This document shows positions 24,411-32,974 of a stretch of DNA of 64,000 nucleotides, piece by piece (within the stretch, counting starts at the first letter, position 1; the number at the start of each line of letters is the position of its first letter). The DNA comes from Chloroflexota bacterium (lineage in GTDB: Bacteria; Chloroflexota; Anaerolineae; Anaerolineales; Villigracilaceae): the NCBI GenBank assembly GCA_016219545.1, contig JACRMH010000015.1, positions 23,474 to 87,473 of the forward strand, given 5' to 3'. The notes beneath the pieces were generated by a model, which had not been told where the DNA came from, made no database searches, and saw nothing but the letters and a program-made list of their open reading frames with translations. A program made the translations under genes and the position numbers.

Positions 24411-25223
24411 TTAAAAACTCAGCCTTCTAAAAATAACAGAAGGAATGTGACGAATAACAAGCATGATCCATTTCCAAATACCTGCCACATAAATTGTCTG
24501 TTTGCGTTTCTTCATTCCGTTCCAGATCAGGTCGGCAACCTGTTCCGGCTTGACAGCAAGCATAGGTTTAGGTGCGCCCGGCAATTTGAGCATGTCGGTC
24601 ATCACCATTCCCGGCTTGACCGTCAACACGTTCACACCATAACGGCTGAGTCTGTTGCGGAGCGCTTCAAGATAATTGGTGAGTCCGGCTTTGGATGCGT
24701 TGTAGCCTGGGTTGCCAATACGTCCGCGATCTCCGGCAACAGAGGAGACGCCGACGATCTGTCCGCTTTTGGCGCTTTGGAAAAGAGGAGCGACTGCGCT
24801 CATCCATGCCATGGCACCGAGCAGATTCACTTCCATCATTTTGTGGTCTTCATTGAAATTGAATTCATCCATCGCGGGAAAATAGATGACTCCGGCGATG
24901 TAAACGAATGTGTCGAGTCCGCCCAGGTCCGCGATGATGCGGCGCAAAGAATCAGGGACTGAATCATATTTAGTTACATCGCATTCGTAGATGAGTGCGC
25001 GCGTCTCGCCTGCGGTTTGGTTGATCTCATCGCATAAGGATTGCAATGCGCTCTTGTTGTAATCTACCAATGCAAGGGTAAATCCCTCGCGGGCGAGTTT
25101 GCGTGAGAGTGCCGCACCGATCCCGCCGGATGCGCCGACGACGATCCCTCGTCGGCGTGGATTCAATGGAGTGGATGGAGCAAGCTTGGGCTGAGTCTGA
25201 TCGGGTTTTGATAAGTCAGGCAC
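24411..25223 (-). CDS. DprE2-like short-chain dehydrogenase
   Basis: This 270-residue SDR has the cofactor motif GASGGIGAAL, the NNAG-type YIAGVI, and the catalytic SS...YNASK (VSSVAGD, then YNASKAGLTNYLEAL). The C-terminus WIMLVIRHIPSVIFRRL is strikingly like the C-terminus of mycobacterial DprE2 as I remember it. DprE2 reduces the keto-sugar made by DprE1. Adjacency to a DprE1-like gene supports a two-step epimerase. Residues 1-25 are a proline- and threonine-rich extension. A palindrome separates the two genes. Confidence 0.8.
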   Translation of the reverse strand: MPDLSKPDQTQPKLAPSTPLNPRRRGIVVGASGGIGAALSRKLAREGFTLALVDYNKSALQSLCDEINQTAGETRALIYECDVTKYDSVPDSLRRIIADLGGLDTFVYIAGVIYFPAMDEFNFNEDHKMMEVNLLGAMAWMSAVAPLFQSAKSGQIVGVSSVAGDRGRIGNPGYNASKAGLTNYLEALRNRLSRYGVNVLTVKPGMVMTDMLKLPGAPKPMLAVKPEQVADLIWNGMKKRKQTIYVAGIWKWIMLVIRHIPSVIFRRLSF

Positions 25224-25351
25224 TTGAGTCCTCTTGTTTGTGAATTTATGGATTTGATTCTAACACAGCCAATTCTCAAAAAAACGATGGAATTTGAACC
25301 AACTTACCCTGTACGGGGTTATAGATTCAAATTCAACTTCAGGAGACCTCA

Positions 25352-26272
25352 ATGCCCCGCAAAGTAAAACTCATCCTCAATCCCATGGCAGATATGGGAC
25401 GCGCCTGGAAGACAGCCAATGACCTGCGCCCCATCGCACAGGAATTCAAAGGCGAACTTTCGTGGAGCGGAACGGTCTACCCGACTCACGCCATCGAACT
25501 CGCGAAACAAGCCGCCGAAGAAGGCTGTGACATGGTCATTGCCATAGGCGGTGACGGCACTGTCCATGAAGTGATGAACGGACTCATGCAAGTCCCTGAA
25601 AATAAAAGACCCATCATGGGCATTGTCCCGATCGGTTCAGGCAATGATTTTGCTTATTCGATGGGAACACCAAAGCCAGCCCAGGCACTGGCGAATGCGC
25701 TCAAAGGGGAGAACATCCAGCCGGTGGATATTGGCTTGATGACCGACGAACATGGACGCAAGGAATATTTTGATAACACCCTCGGTATCGGCTTTGACGC
25801 CATCGTCACCATCCGCTCACATAAACTTCCCATCGTCAAAGGTTTTCTGATGTATCTCACAGCGGTCATTCAAACCATCATTTTGAACCATGACCCTGCC
25901 AAAGTTCAAATAGAAACCGAAGACAAAAAATGGGAAAGCAATGTGTTGATGACCGTACTTTGCAACGGTCCGCGCGAAGGCGGCGGGTTCATGCTTTCGC
26001 CTGATTCAAAGAACAACGACGGCAAAATGGAATTTCTCACCGTCAACAATGCTTCACGCGCCATGATGTTCCGCCTCGTGCCTGAGTTTATGAGAGGCAC
26101 GCACCGCCGTTTCAAAGAAGTCCAAATGGGTGAATTCAATACCTTCTCGCTCACCTCAGACCGCCCGCTTTACATCCATGCCGACGGCGAGATCTTCACG
26201 AGTTTTGGCAGCAATCTTCGCAATGTCAATTTTGAAATTTTGCCGCAGGCATTGAAAGTGGTTAAAGGGTAA
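25352..26272 (+). CDS. Diacylglycerol/lipid kinase family protein (DagK/YegS-like)
   Basis: This 306-residue soluble kinase phosphorylates a lipid such as diacylglycerol or a sphingoid base. The catalytic-domain signature is AIGGDGTVHEVMNGLM, followed by GIVPIGSGNDFAYSMG. The C-terminal half is beta-rich and ends RPLYIHADGEIF, which matches the family. CAGGAG lies ten bases upstream of the ATG. It is transcribed divergently from the DprE-like pair, with 128 bases between them. Confidence 0.9.
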   Translation: MPRKVKLILNPMADMGRAWKTANDLRPIAQEFKGELSWSGTVYPTHAIELAKQAAEEGCDMVIAIGGDGTVHEVMNGLMQVPENKRPIMGIVPIGSGNDFAYSMGTPKPAQALANALKGENIQPVDIGLMTDEHGRKEYFDNTLGIGFDAIVTIRSHKLPIVKGFLMYLTAVIQTIILNHDPAKVQIETEDKKWESNVLMTVLCNGPREGGGFMLSPDSKNNDGKMEFLTVNNASRAMMFRLVPEFMRGTHRRFKEVQMGEFNTFSLTSDRPLYIHADGEIFTSFGSNLRNVNFEILPQALKVVKG

Positions 26273-26283
26273 ATAAGTAGACA

Positions 26284-26334
26284 CGTAAACAGGTAGACAG
26301 GTACAATACATGTGTACTTGACTACCTGTTTACG
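26284..26334. repeat. Inverted repeat upstream of the helicase-associated gene
   Basis: The arms CGTAAACAGGTAG and CTACCTGTTTACG are perfect inverses. Inside is GTACA...TGTAC. A GTG within the element is in frame with the next gene, so an extended frame (26312) exists, but the start at 26348 is preferred. Confidence 0.75.
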
Positions 26335-26347
26335 TTTTTACCTGTCC

Positions 26348-27928
26348 ATGCCCGATCTCTATCACACCCTTCTCAAATACGATACTGGATATCTCCGCAT
26401 CATTGCCGGGTCATGGGGACTTGAATTGGAAACGAGCGAAGTGGATTCTATTTCTGAAGAACTTTGCGCCTCTTTCCTGGACCTGGAAGCTGTTACTGAA
26501 ACAATAGACATTCTCTCCCCTGAGGCACGCGCCGCGCTCAACGCAATCGTTGAGGCGAAGGGCAAAATCGAGTGGACAATATTTGCACGCAAATACGGCG
26601 AGATCCGCGAAATGGGTGAAGCCAAACGTGACCGCGAACGTCCCCATCTCAAACCCATCTCAACAGCAGAGATCCTTTTTTATCGCGGACTGATCGCCAA
26701 AGCATTCTTCGACACCGATAAAGGCGCGCAGGAATTTGCATACATCCCTGAGGATCTGTTTGAGCTCATCCATGAAGAAATGAAAGAAGGAAGCGGAAAG
26801 AGTATCGAACCTCTTGGACGTCCGGCAACCCCTGTTGAAAAAGCGTTCGAGATTCCCACATCAGATCATATTTTGGATGATGCTACAACCTATCTAGCCG
26901 CCTTGCGCACAGGCAAATCGCTTTTAAAACCTGAATTACATGATCTATTAACTGCTGCAAAAATTATCAAGAAAGATATTCCCCAAGCCGAAGCAGTGAA
27001 ATCCTTCCTTGAAGCCTCGCGTGCAGACGCGTTGAAAATGCTCGTCGAAGCATGGCAGTCCTCGCAAACCTTTGACGAACTGCGCTTAATTCCAAGCATC
27101 ATCTGCGAAGGCGAATGGAAGAATCAGCCTTTGGTCACGCGCGAGTTTTTGCTTGATCTGGTGAATTCCATTCCGCAAAACAAATGGTGGAGCATTCCGG
27201 CGTTCATGCGGGCCATCAAGGAAAAGTTCCCAGACTATCAACGTCCCGCCGGTGACTATGATTCGTGGTTCATCAAACGCACATCCGATGGACAGTACCT
27301 GCGTGGATTCGCATATTGGGATCAGGTAGATGGCGCGCTGATAAAGTACTTCATTCAAATTCTGCACTGGCTTGGCATGGCGGACCTGGCTTCGCCGGAA
27401 AAGGGGAAAGAGGCGACGGCATTTCGTTTGACGTTGAACGTTGAACGTTCAACGTCAAAAGTTGACGGAAAGATCGTAGTTGCTTCAAATGGAAAAATTA
27501 CCATATCCAGATTTTTTTCACGAGCTGTGCGCTATCAAATTTCCCGCTTCTGTGAATGGGACGAAGAAAAAGAAGATGAGTATCCATATCGCGTCACCGC
27601 ACAATCGTTGAGTCAGGCCAAAGAGCAGGGATTGAAAGCTGAGCAGTTATTATCGCTGCTGGTGAAATATACAAATGGGACTGTCCCGCCTGCGTTGGTG
27701 AAAGCACTCAAACAATGGGATACGCACGGCACTGAGGCCCGGGTGGAGAAACTGCTTGTGCTAAGAGTCAACCGGCCCGAGATTTTGGAAGAGATACGCA
27801 AGTCAAAGGCAAGTAAATTTCTGGGCGAGATATTAAGTCCAACCGCAGTCATCATCAAAAGCGGAGCGGAATCCAAAGTATTGGCAGCACTTGCAGAGTT
27901 GGGGCTGTTATCAGAAATAGAAACTTAA
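26348..27928 (+). CDS. Helicase-associated domain protein (XPB/Ssl2-like N-terminal type), no motor domain
   Basis: This 526-residue protein resembles bacterial proteins with the helicase-associated PF13625-type domain. The C-terminal half carries [31 protein letters not shown] (quoted in part: [12 protein letters not shown]), then [28 protein letters not shown], which matches the family pattern of a beta strand followed by helix-rich winged segments. No Walker A or DEAD-box motif is present, so it is not itself a helicase. Residues [11 protein letters not shown] (about 361-371) come from a perfect 31-base palindrome. There is no good ribosome site at either possible start. Role unknown; DNA binding is plausible. 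Confidence 0.6.
   Translation: MPDLYHTLLKYDTGYLRIIAGSWGLELETSEVDSISEELCASFLDLEAVTETIDILSPEARAALNAIVEAKGKIEWTIFARKYGEIREMGEAKRDRERPHLKPISTAEILFYRGLIAKAFFDTDKGAQEFAYIPEDLFELIHEEMKEGSGKSIEPLGRPATPVEKAFEIPTSDHILDDATTYLAALRTGKSLLKPELHDLLTAAKIIKKDIPQAEAVKSFLEASRADALKMLVEAWQSSQTFDELRLIPSIICEGEWKNQPLVTREFLLDLVNSIPQNKWWSIPAFMRAIKEKFPDYQRPAGDYDSWFIKRTSDGQYLRGFAYWDQVDGALIKYFIQILHWLGMADLASPEKGKEATAFRLTLNVERSTSKVDGKIVVASNGKITISRFFSRAVRYQISRFCEWDEEKEDEYPYRVTAQSLSQAKEQGLKAEQLLSLLVKYTNGTVPPALVKALKQWDTHGTEARVEKLLVLRVNRPEILEEIRKSKASKFLGEILSPTAVIIKSGAESKVLAALAELGLLSEIET
27428..27458. repeat. Perfect 31-base palindrome within a coding region
   Basis: TTGACGTTGAACGTT, one central G, and AACGTTCAACGTCAA. The palindrome is in frame in the helicase-associated gene and encodes [10 protein letters not shown]. 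Confidence 0.9.
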
Positions 27929-27930
27929 AT

Positions 27931-27965
27931 GGATGTCACGGTTAAATCGTGACATCCATTTTTTA
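27931..27965 (+). terminator. Rho-independent terminator
   Basis: GGATGTCACG/CGTGACATCC hairpin with loop GTTAAAT, then ATTTTTTATT. It follows the helicase-associated gene by two bases. Confidence 0.9.
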
Positions 27966-27974
27966 TTAGGTCGC

Positions 27975-27980
27975 TATAAT
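27975..27980 (+). promoter_or_regulatory. -10 box of the glycine C-acetyltransferase gene
   Basis: TATAAT lies 30 bases before the ATG at 28011, leaving a normal leader with AAGGAG. The -35 region is weak. Confidence 0.5.
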
Positions 27981-28010
27981 AATTTTGTATTCTCAAACAA
28001 GGAGTTCACA

Positions 28011-29189
28011 ATGTCAAAAACTGATTGGATCCAACAGGAAATCGAAGCCCTGCAAAGCGCAGGATTGTACAACCGCATCCGCACGATCGGCTCGCCGCAA
28101 GGCGCGTGGCTGATCGTGGACGGCAAAAAAGTTTTGAACTTTTGCTCGAACAATTATTTGGGATTGGCGAATCATCCCGCGCTGGTGGCGGCGGCTAAAA
28201 AAGCGACAGATGAAATGGGCGTTGGACCTGCCGCTGTACGCTCCATCGCCGGCACAATGACCCTGCACGTTGAGCTGGAGAAACGACTCGCGCAATTCAA
28301 GGGTGTGGAAGCCGCGATCACTTTTCAAAGCGGCTTCACTGCAAATTTGGCGACCATCCCTGCGTTGGTTGGAAAAGAAGATGTGATCTTCTCGGATAGA
28401 TTGAATCATGCCTCGATCATTGATGGCGCTCGTTTATCTGGCGCGAAGATTATTCCTTACGAACACAACGATGTGAAGTCATTGGAAGAACAGATCAATG
28501 CAAATTTGAGTCAATATCGCCGCGCATTGATCGTGACCGACGGTGTGTTCAGCATGGATGGTGACATTGCGCCTCTGCCCGATATTTATGAAGTGGCGAA
28601 GAAGTACGATATTCTTTTGATGGTGGATGACGCACATGGCGAAGGCGTGCTCGGCAAAGGCGGGCGCGGCATCGTGGACCACTTCGGCTTGCACGGCAAA
28701 GTGGATGTGGAAGTTGGCACGATGTCGAAGGCATTCGGCGTCGTAGGCGGGATTGTCGCGGGTAAACAGGTCATCATTGATTGGCTGCGTCAGCGCGGAC
28801 GTCCGTTCCTGTTCTCATCGGCAGTGACTGTGCCAGATGCGGCGGCTTGTCTCGCGGCAGTGGACTTGCTCGAAGACTCGACCCAACTGGTAGATAAGCT
28901 CTGGGAGAACGCCAAATACTTCAAAGCTGAAATGAAGACTCTGGGATTCAACACTGGCGTCACTGAAACTCCCATCACCCCTGTCATGCTTGGTGAAGCG
29001 CCTCTCGCTCAACAATTCAGCCGCGAGTTATTCGAAGCAGGCGTCTTCGCCATGGCGCTGGGATTTCCGACTGTGCCGCAGGGCAAGGCGAGAATCCGCG
29101 TCATGATCTCCGCCGCACATGCGAAGGATGATCTCGATAAAGGTTTGGAAGCATTCAAGAATGTTGGAAAGAAATTGGGTGTGATATAG
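28011..29189 (+). CDS. kbl: Glycine C-acetyltransferase (2-amino-3-ketobutyrate CoA ligase)
   Basis: This 392-residue PLP enzyme of the alpha-oxoamine synthase family joins glycine and acetyl-CoA or runs in reverse in threonine breakdown. Visible signatures are [30 protein letters not shown] (quoted in part), [36 protein letters not shown] with the PLP aspartate, and [11 protein letters not shown] with the Schiff-base lysine. The start at 28011 has AAGGAG nine bases upstream; a longer frame runs back into the terminator. 8-amino-7-oxononanoate synthase is the main alternative, but no biotin genes are adjacent and the LHVELE region fits Kbl. Confidence 0.88.
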   Translation: MSKTDWIQQEIEALQSAGLYNRIRTIGSPQGAWLIVDGKKVLNFCSNNYLGLANHPALVAAAKKATDEMGVGPAAVRSIAGTMTLHVELEKRLAQFKGVEAAITFQSGFTANLATIPALVGKEDVIFSDRLNHASIIDGARLSGAKIIPYEHNDVKSLEEQINANLSQYRRALIVTDGVFSMDGDIAPLPDIYEVAKKYDILLMVDDAHGEGVLGKGGRGIVDHFGLHGKVDVEVGTMSKAFGVVGGIVAGKQVIIDWLRQRGRPFLFSSAVTVPDAAACLAAVDLLEDSTQLVDKLWENAKYFKAEMKTLGFNTGVTETPITPVMLGEAPLAQQFSRELFEAGVFAMALGFPTVPQGKARIRVMISAAHAKDDLDKGLEAFKNVGKKLGVI

Positions 29190-29280
29190 TACAAAGGCAG
29201 AAAGCGGAAAGCAGTAGCCGGCGGAGGATGGGACGCCGTCTTTCACTTTGATAAAATCAAACACAGGTTCAAGAGGTAAC

Positions 29281-29889
29281 ATGGATAAAATAGTTGAATT
29301 ATTAATTCAAAACTTTTTACCATTATTAAATCAAATATGGAACTCTCAAACTTTTTGGAGAGGGTTATCTCTTTTGCTTTTGCTTGCAGCCTTCTCGGGA
29401 TGGAATTATCGTCAGAAAATTGCAGAATTTGCGTTAAGTAATAAAGAACATGATCTTCGAATATTCAAAGAGAGTAACGAAATATTTAATGAAACTCAAT
29501 TGATGGATATAGTGGATTATGAACTTCTTAGCAATCATTCAATTGAGCATGATCATTACAGACAATTAACACGTTGGAGCAGGTTCTTTGAAGAAGTAGG
29601 AAATCAGTATTTAGACGCGCGTCTTATTAAACAAAGCCAGAGTTTACTCAAGGATTTAGATGAACTTAATAAATATATTGCGGGTAATTTCTTTTATTTG
29701 AGAGGACAAGACTCAAGTAATAAGAATGAATATTTATATCCCGATCTCAACATTGATAGAGGAGGGTCGACAGCAGAAGATATGAAAAAATATTCAAAAT
29801 ACGCGAGTGAACTTGAAGACCTAACAAGGAAAGTTGGAAGACAATATTCCCAATACAGACTAGTGATAAAGAAAATTTTGAAAGTTTAA
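29281..29889 (+). CDS. AT-rich single-pass membrane protein, function unknown
   Basis: I do not recognise this 202-residue protein. One transmembrane helix (SLLLLLAAFSGWNY, about residues 26-42) is followed by a long charged helical domain with many Asp, Glu, Asn and Tyr. The coding sequence is far more AT-rich than adjacent genes, so it may have been acquired. The start at 29281 is preceded by AGAGG; an upstream frame adds 11 residues from noncoding sequence. It sits between kbl and a shared terminator. Confidence 0.65.
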   Translation: MDKIVELLIQNFLPLLNQIWNSQTFWRGLSLLLLLAAFSGWNYRQKIAEFALSNKEHDLRIFKESNEIFNETQLMDIVDYELLSNHSIEHDHYRQLTRWSRFFEEVGNQYLDARLIKQSQSLLKDLDELNKYIAGNFFYLRGQDSSNKNEYLYPDLNIDRGGSTAEDMKKYSKYASELEDLTRKVGRQYSQYRLVIKKILKV

Positions 29890-29907
29890 GAATATCACCT
29901 TCACAAA

Positions 29908-29944
29908 CAAAAAACGGCGGTCCCAATTGGGCAGTCGTTTTTTG
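29908..29944. terminator. Bidirectional terminator between converging genes
   Basis: AAAACG...CCCAATTGGG...CGTTTT, with A residues on one side and T residues on the other, between the AT-rich membrane protein and the cytochrome c gene. Confidence 0.75.
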
Positions 29945-29954
29945 TTGGCAAAAC

Positions 29955-30824
29955 TTATTTATCATTGATGAACATGATCAGTGATTCGATCTCCTCATCG
30001 CTCAGCCCTAATGTCGGCATCTGTGTTGCGGGTTTAACCGAGGATGGGTCTTTCAGCCAAAGGCGCAGATACTCCGGACCGAAAGTTAAGTTCGTCAGGT
30101 TTGGTCCGATATCAACGCCATACTCGCGGATGCTGTTCGTCTCAGCATGTGAATGACAAAGCATACAGCCTTTTGCAATGAATAGGTCACGCCCTTGTTC
30201 GACTTGAGAATCAGCAGATACGACAGGCACAGCTTTCACTTCAGGCGCTGCCTCCACCCTGGGTTGCGCCGCTGCTGAAACAAAACCAACTCCACTGACG
30301 AGCAAACCGATTACCAAAAATGCGGCAGCCCAGCGTACCTTTCTTTGAAAGGCCAGTAAACTGCCGAGGACACCCAGCAGACCAACGCCGCCAACCAACA
30401 AAGATAAAGGAATTGAGTTTGATGTTACTGCTTCACTTTCTGTTACGGGTGCGGGTGCAGCCACAACTGTCAGCGCGGGCATGGGCTGGGCGGCACCGAA
30501 GGCCTCGATAGCCCATTCCCATTTCCCAGATTGGGGCAGGGTTAAAGTAGCAGCATAATGACCCTTTTCACCCTTTTCACTGGCCACAACACTAACTGAT
30601 TTGGTCGAGTCGACAAGATGAGCCCTAACCACCGGTGATTGACCGCTCAGCGGTGTGGCACCATGCTGGCGGATCATGAATCCGATCTCCAGCGGCTGAT
30701 TAGCCTCAACGTCTCCAGGTAATTCGTCAAGAGTGATAACCGCCCATCCGCCTGCAAGGACAGTACTCGTAAAAACTACTGCAAGCAAAATGGCTAGTCC
30801 AATTACATAGGTTGTCCGTTTCAT
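29955..30824 (-). CDS. Membrane cytochrome c with FixH/YtkA-like N-terminal domain
   Basis: This 289-residue exported protein has a signal peptide (residues 5-25), a beta-rich domain resembling FixH/YtkA (about 28-130), two transmembrane helices (SLLVGGVGLLGVLGSLLAF and AAFLVIGLLVSGVGFVS) and a C-terminal monohaem cytochrome c domain with CMLCH and a distal methionine in QMPTLGLS. The start at 30824 has GGAGG five bases upstream; a TTG four codons earlier overlaps that site. It probably carries electrons on the outer face of the membrane. A copper-related role is possible, since YtkA-like domains occur with oxidase assembly proteins. Confidence 0.8.
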   Translation of the reverse strand: MKRTTYVIGLAILLAVVFTSTVLAGGWAVITLDELPGDVEANQPLEIGFMIRQHGATPLSGQSPVVRAHLVDSTKSVSVVASEKGEKGHYAATLTLPQSGKWEWAIEAFGAAQPMPALTVVAAPAPVTESEAVTSNSIPLSLLVGGVGLLGVLGSLLAFQRKVRWAAAFLVIGLLVSGVGFVSAAAQPRVEAAPEVKAVPVVSADSQVEQGRDLFIAKGCMLCHSHAETNSIREYGVDIGPNLTNLTFGPEYLRLWLKDPSSVKPATQMPTLGLSDEEIESLIMFINDK

Positions 30825-30902
30825 TTTTACCTCCAAAAGTTTTGACTGGTTCTACTTAAACTACACCTCCCGAAACAGGATGGTTCCCGTAGAAATTCAT
30901 GC

Positions 30903-30948
30903 ATGTCGTTGCGAGGGTGCTTTTCCCGAAGCAACCTCGCAACGACAT
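30903..30948. repeat. Dispersed palindromic repeat, ATGTCGTTGCGAG family, short copy
   Basis: A 46-base element with perfect ends ATGTCGTTGCGAGG and CCTCGCAACGACAT around TGCTTTTCCCGAAGCAA. It is a shortened relative of the 98-99-base copies. Confidence 0.85.
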
Positions 30949-30950
30949 CA

Positions 30951-31727
30951 TTATGGAGTTGGCAGTACTTGTAAAGATTCTGCGATACGGAGGGCTTCAT
31001 CAAGATCAAGGTCCGTTTCAAGGCGATAGGTAATCTTATTTTCCTCCCAGATCAATACATGGCCGTTGATCATGCGGGTAATGTCAACATTTCCATCTGA
31101 GAGAACTAATGGATAAGGGCCGCTTGTCCACAAGGCGCGCTGCCCATGGACAGTTGTTTCCTCGATCACCGTGGGGTGATATTTATTGATCGTCCAACTG
31201 CCTTCTTCGATCATGTGCAGACTCATCTGAACGTGGTCAGGTTGCTGAGGGTCAAGCCAGACGAGGATCAACATCCAGCCGCCCGCATTCTGGAGAAAAA
31301 CACGATCAGGCTGACTAAAGTCAACTGGCAGGGAGATCGAGAATTCAACCGCAGCCTGTGCTTTTTCAAGAGTCGTTTCACCAGCCATCTTTTCCAAAAG
31401 AGGAATCAATGATGGTGCGTTCGATGCGGGCGTAGCTGTGACAGGAAATTCATTTGTTGGAGCTGGAGATTGTGCGGGCGCGGGGAAAATGCGGACGATG
31501 CCGACCTGGATGAATTCCAACACTGCGGCACGCACGGGCGGGACGAACATCAGGCCTGCCAGCAGAACAATGAGCATTGTCAGCGCCCAGGCAAATTGTC
31601 TCCTGACCCGCGAATGTTTCCCTGCACCAGTGATGCGGCTCATGACCGCATCCACACCGGATGGCGTGGGCGGATATTTAAATTCCTTTGCAAGAGCCTG
31701 CAAGCGGGGTTCAATAGGCTCGGTCAT
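30951..31727 (-). CDS. Anti-sigma-like membrane protein with DUF4367-type domain
   Basis: This 258-residue protein has a cytoplasmic N-terminus of about 45 residues, one transmembrane helix (FAWALTMLIVLLAGLMFVPP) and an outer domain with the DUF4367-like pattern (DHVQMSLHMI, GQRALWTSGPYPLVLS, ENKITYRLETDLDLDEALRIAESL). The gene overlaps the ECF sigma gene by four bases (ATGA), as expected for a sigma/anti-sigma pair. I see no zinc-binding HxxxCxxC anti-sigma motif, so binding must use a different N-terminus. Confidence 0.7.
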   Translation of the reverse strand: MTEPIEPRLQALAKEFKYPPTPSGVDAVMSRITGAGKHSRVRRQFAWALTMLIVLLAGLMFVPPVRAAVLEFIQVGIVRIFPAPAQSPAPTNEFPVTATPASNAPSLIPLLEKMAGETTLEKAQAAVEFSISLPVDFSQPDRVFLQNAGGWMLILVWLDPQQPDHVQMSLHMIEEGSWTINKYHPTVIEETTVHGQRALWTSGPYPLVLSDGNVDITRMINGHVLIWEENKITYRLETDLDLDEALRIAESLQVLPTP

Positions 31728-32287
31728 AGTTCATATCCTTCGGACAGGGTTGGAAAATTATTTTTGATGATGACTCGCAAGCGTCCCACTGCCCGGTTCA
31801 GGCGGGATTTGACAGTACCCTCAGCCACATCCAATGCCTGGGCAGACTCAGCAGTGGTCAGGTCAAGAAAGAAGCGCAGATAAATGATCTGTTGGTCGTC
31901 TGAGTTTAATTGTCGCACGGCTTTCCATAACTGGTCGGCATCCTGAGAGTGTGCCGTATGCTGTTCCACATCCAGTGGTTCTGATGGATCGGCATGAAAG
32001 GAACGGGTAAGCGCCGCGAGATAACGCCCAACTGAACGATGACGATTGCGGGCAAGGTTGGCTGCAATACTTAATAACCATGGTCGTAGGGGGCGGGTCA
32101 AATCAAATCGCTTGAGGTTGTGATAGGCGCGTAAAAAGGTTTCCTGGGTGATCTCTTCGGCATCGTCCGGGTCACCCAGAAAGAGATAGGCGAAACGAAA
32201 GACTGGTTCCTGATACGCCAGCATAAGCGGCTCCCAAGCCGCCGTTTCACCCATGGTTGCGCGCTGAATGAGGTTGGTTTCGTCCAA
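31724..32287 (-). CDS. ECF-type RNA polymerase sigma factor
   Basis: This 187-residue sigma-70 family protein has region 2 (YQEPVFRFAYLFLGDPDDAEEITQETFLRAY, with the characteristic DAEEITQETF) and region 4 (QIIYLRFFLDLTTAESAQALDVAEGTVKSRLNRAVGRL, with TVKSRLNRA). The start is a TTG at 32287; the next ATG would cut into region 2. It is translationally coupled to a membrane anti-sigma-like protein. It lies divergent to an Rrf2 regulator across 207 bases. The stimulus is unknown; cell-surface stress is the common role for such pairs. Confidence 0.9.
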   Translation of the reverse strand: MDETNLIQRATMGETAAWEPLMLAYQEPVFRFAYLFLGDPDDAEEITQETFLRAYHNLKRFDLTRPLRPWLLSIAANLARNRHRSVGRYLAALTRSFHADPSEPLDVEQHTAHSQDADQLWKAVRQLNSDDQQIIYLRFFLDLTTAESAQALDVAEGTVKSRLNRAVGRLRVIIKNNFPTLSEGYEL

Positions 32288-32406
32288 ATAATTCTCGCGA
32301 GAGGCTTTCTATAAAATTTACACCAGCGAAGGATAAAAGGTTCCTGAGTAAACAGGATGCCCTAATATAACGCATGGCAATTCGGAGTAAAAGGTCATAA
32401 TTTATC

Positions 32407-32422
32407 TGTGACCTACATCACT
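32407..32422 (+). promoter_or_regulatory. CRP/FNR-family-like operator upstream of the Rrf2 gene
   Basis: TGTGACCTACATCACT is a near-perfect TGTGA-N6-TCACA-type site, 73 bases before the regulator start and between divergent sigma and Rrf2 genes. Confidence 0.5.
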
Positions 32423-32494
32423 TGCCCCAATATGGATTACCAAATAAAATCGTGTTTGTCGGTAAAGTTTACCCATTTATTATTGAGAGGTTTT

Positions 32495-32908
32495 ATGCAA
32501 ATCACCCGTCAAGCAGATTACGCCGTTCGCGCAGTACTTTATCTTGCCCGCAACACAGACCAGCGCACGGCCACCAGCCTGATCGCAGAAGAACAGCGCA
32601 TTCCGCCGTCTTTTCTCGCCAAGATCGTTTCACAATTATCCATTGCAGGACTCCTGCATACATCCCGTGGAGCGCGCGGCGGTGTTGTGCTGGCCCGCGA
32701 GGCAAAAGAGATCACATTACTTGAAGTGATCGAAGCCATTGATGGTCCGATCCAACTCAACGAATGTGTTGGGGACAATGGGACTTGCTCCTTCGATGAA
32801 CAATGCCCCTTGCGCCCGATCTGGTGCGAAGCACAGGAGGAACTGGTCGGCAGACTCAAAGGCACGAACTTTGCCGATATGCTGGTAACGGGTCAGGCTT
32901 CTTTATAA
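32495..32908 (+). CDS. Rrf2 family transcriptional regulator, probably Fe-S containing
   Basis: This 137-residue protein has the Rrf2 winged helix: MQITRQADYAVRAVLYLA, then IPPSFLAKIVSQLSIAGLL and SARGARGGV-like SRGARGGVVLA. The C-terminal half has cysteines in NECVGDNGTCSFDEQCPLRPIWCEA, spaced like the [Fe-S] ligands of IscR/NsrR proteins. The start at 32495 has GAGAGG upstream; an extended frame to 32408 has no ribosome site. It may sense redox state, NO or iron and control nearby respiratory genes (inference). A terminator follows. Confidence 0.9.
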   Translation: MQITRQADYAVRAVLYLARNTDQRTATSLIAEEQRIPPSFLAKIVSQLSIAGLLHTSRGARGGVVLAREAKEITLLEVIEAIDGPIQLNECVGDNGTCSFDEQCPLRPIWCEAQEELVGRLKGTNFADMLVTGQASL

Positions 32909-32924
32909 AAAATATAGGCTTATG

Positions 32925-32956
32925 CAGCCTCTCGGTTATCCGGGAGGCTGTTTTAT
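32925..32956 (+). terminator. Terminator after the Rrf2 gene
   Basis: CAGCCTC/GAGGCTG stem with inner CGG/CCG and TTTTAT tail, directly after the Rrf2 stop. Confidence 0.8.
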
Positions 32957-32974
32957 AAACAACCAGGAGGAAAT

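Noticed and set aside
30951..31727. Classical zinc-binding anti-sigma factor
   Set aside because: No HxxxCxxC motif is visible, so only the gene position supports an anti-sigma role.
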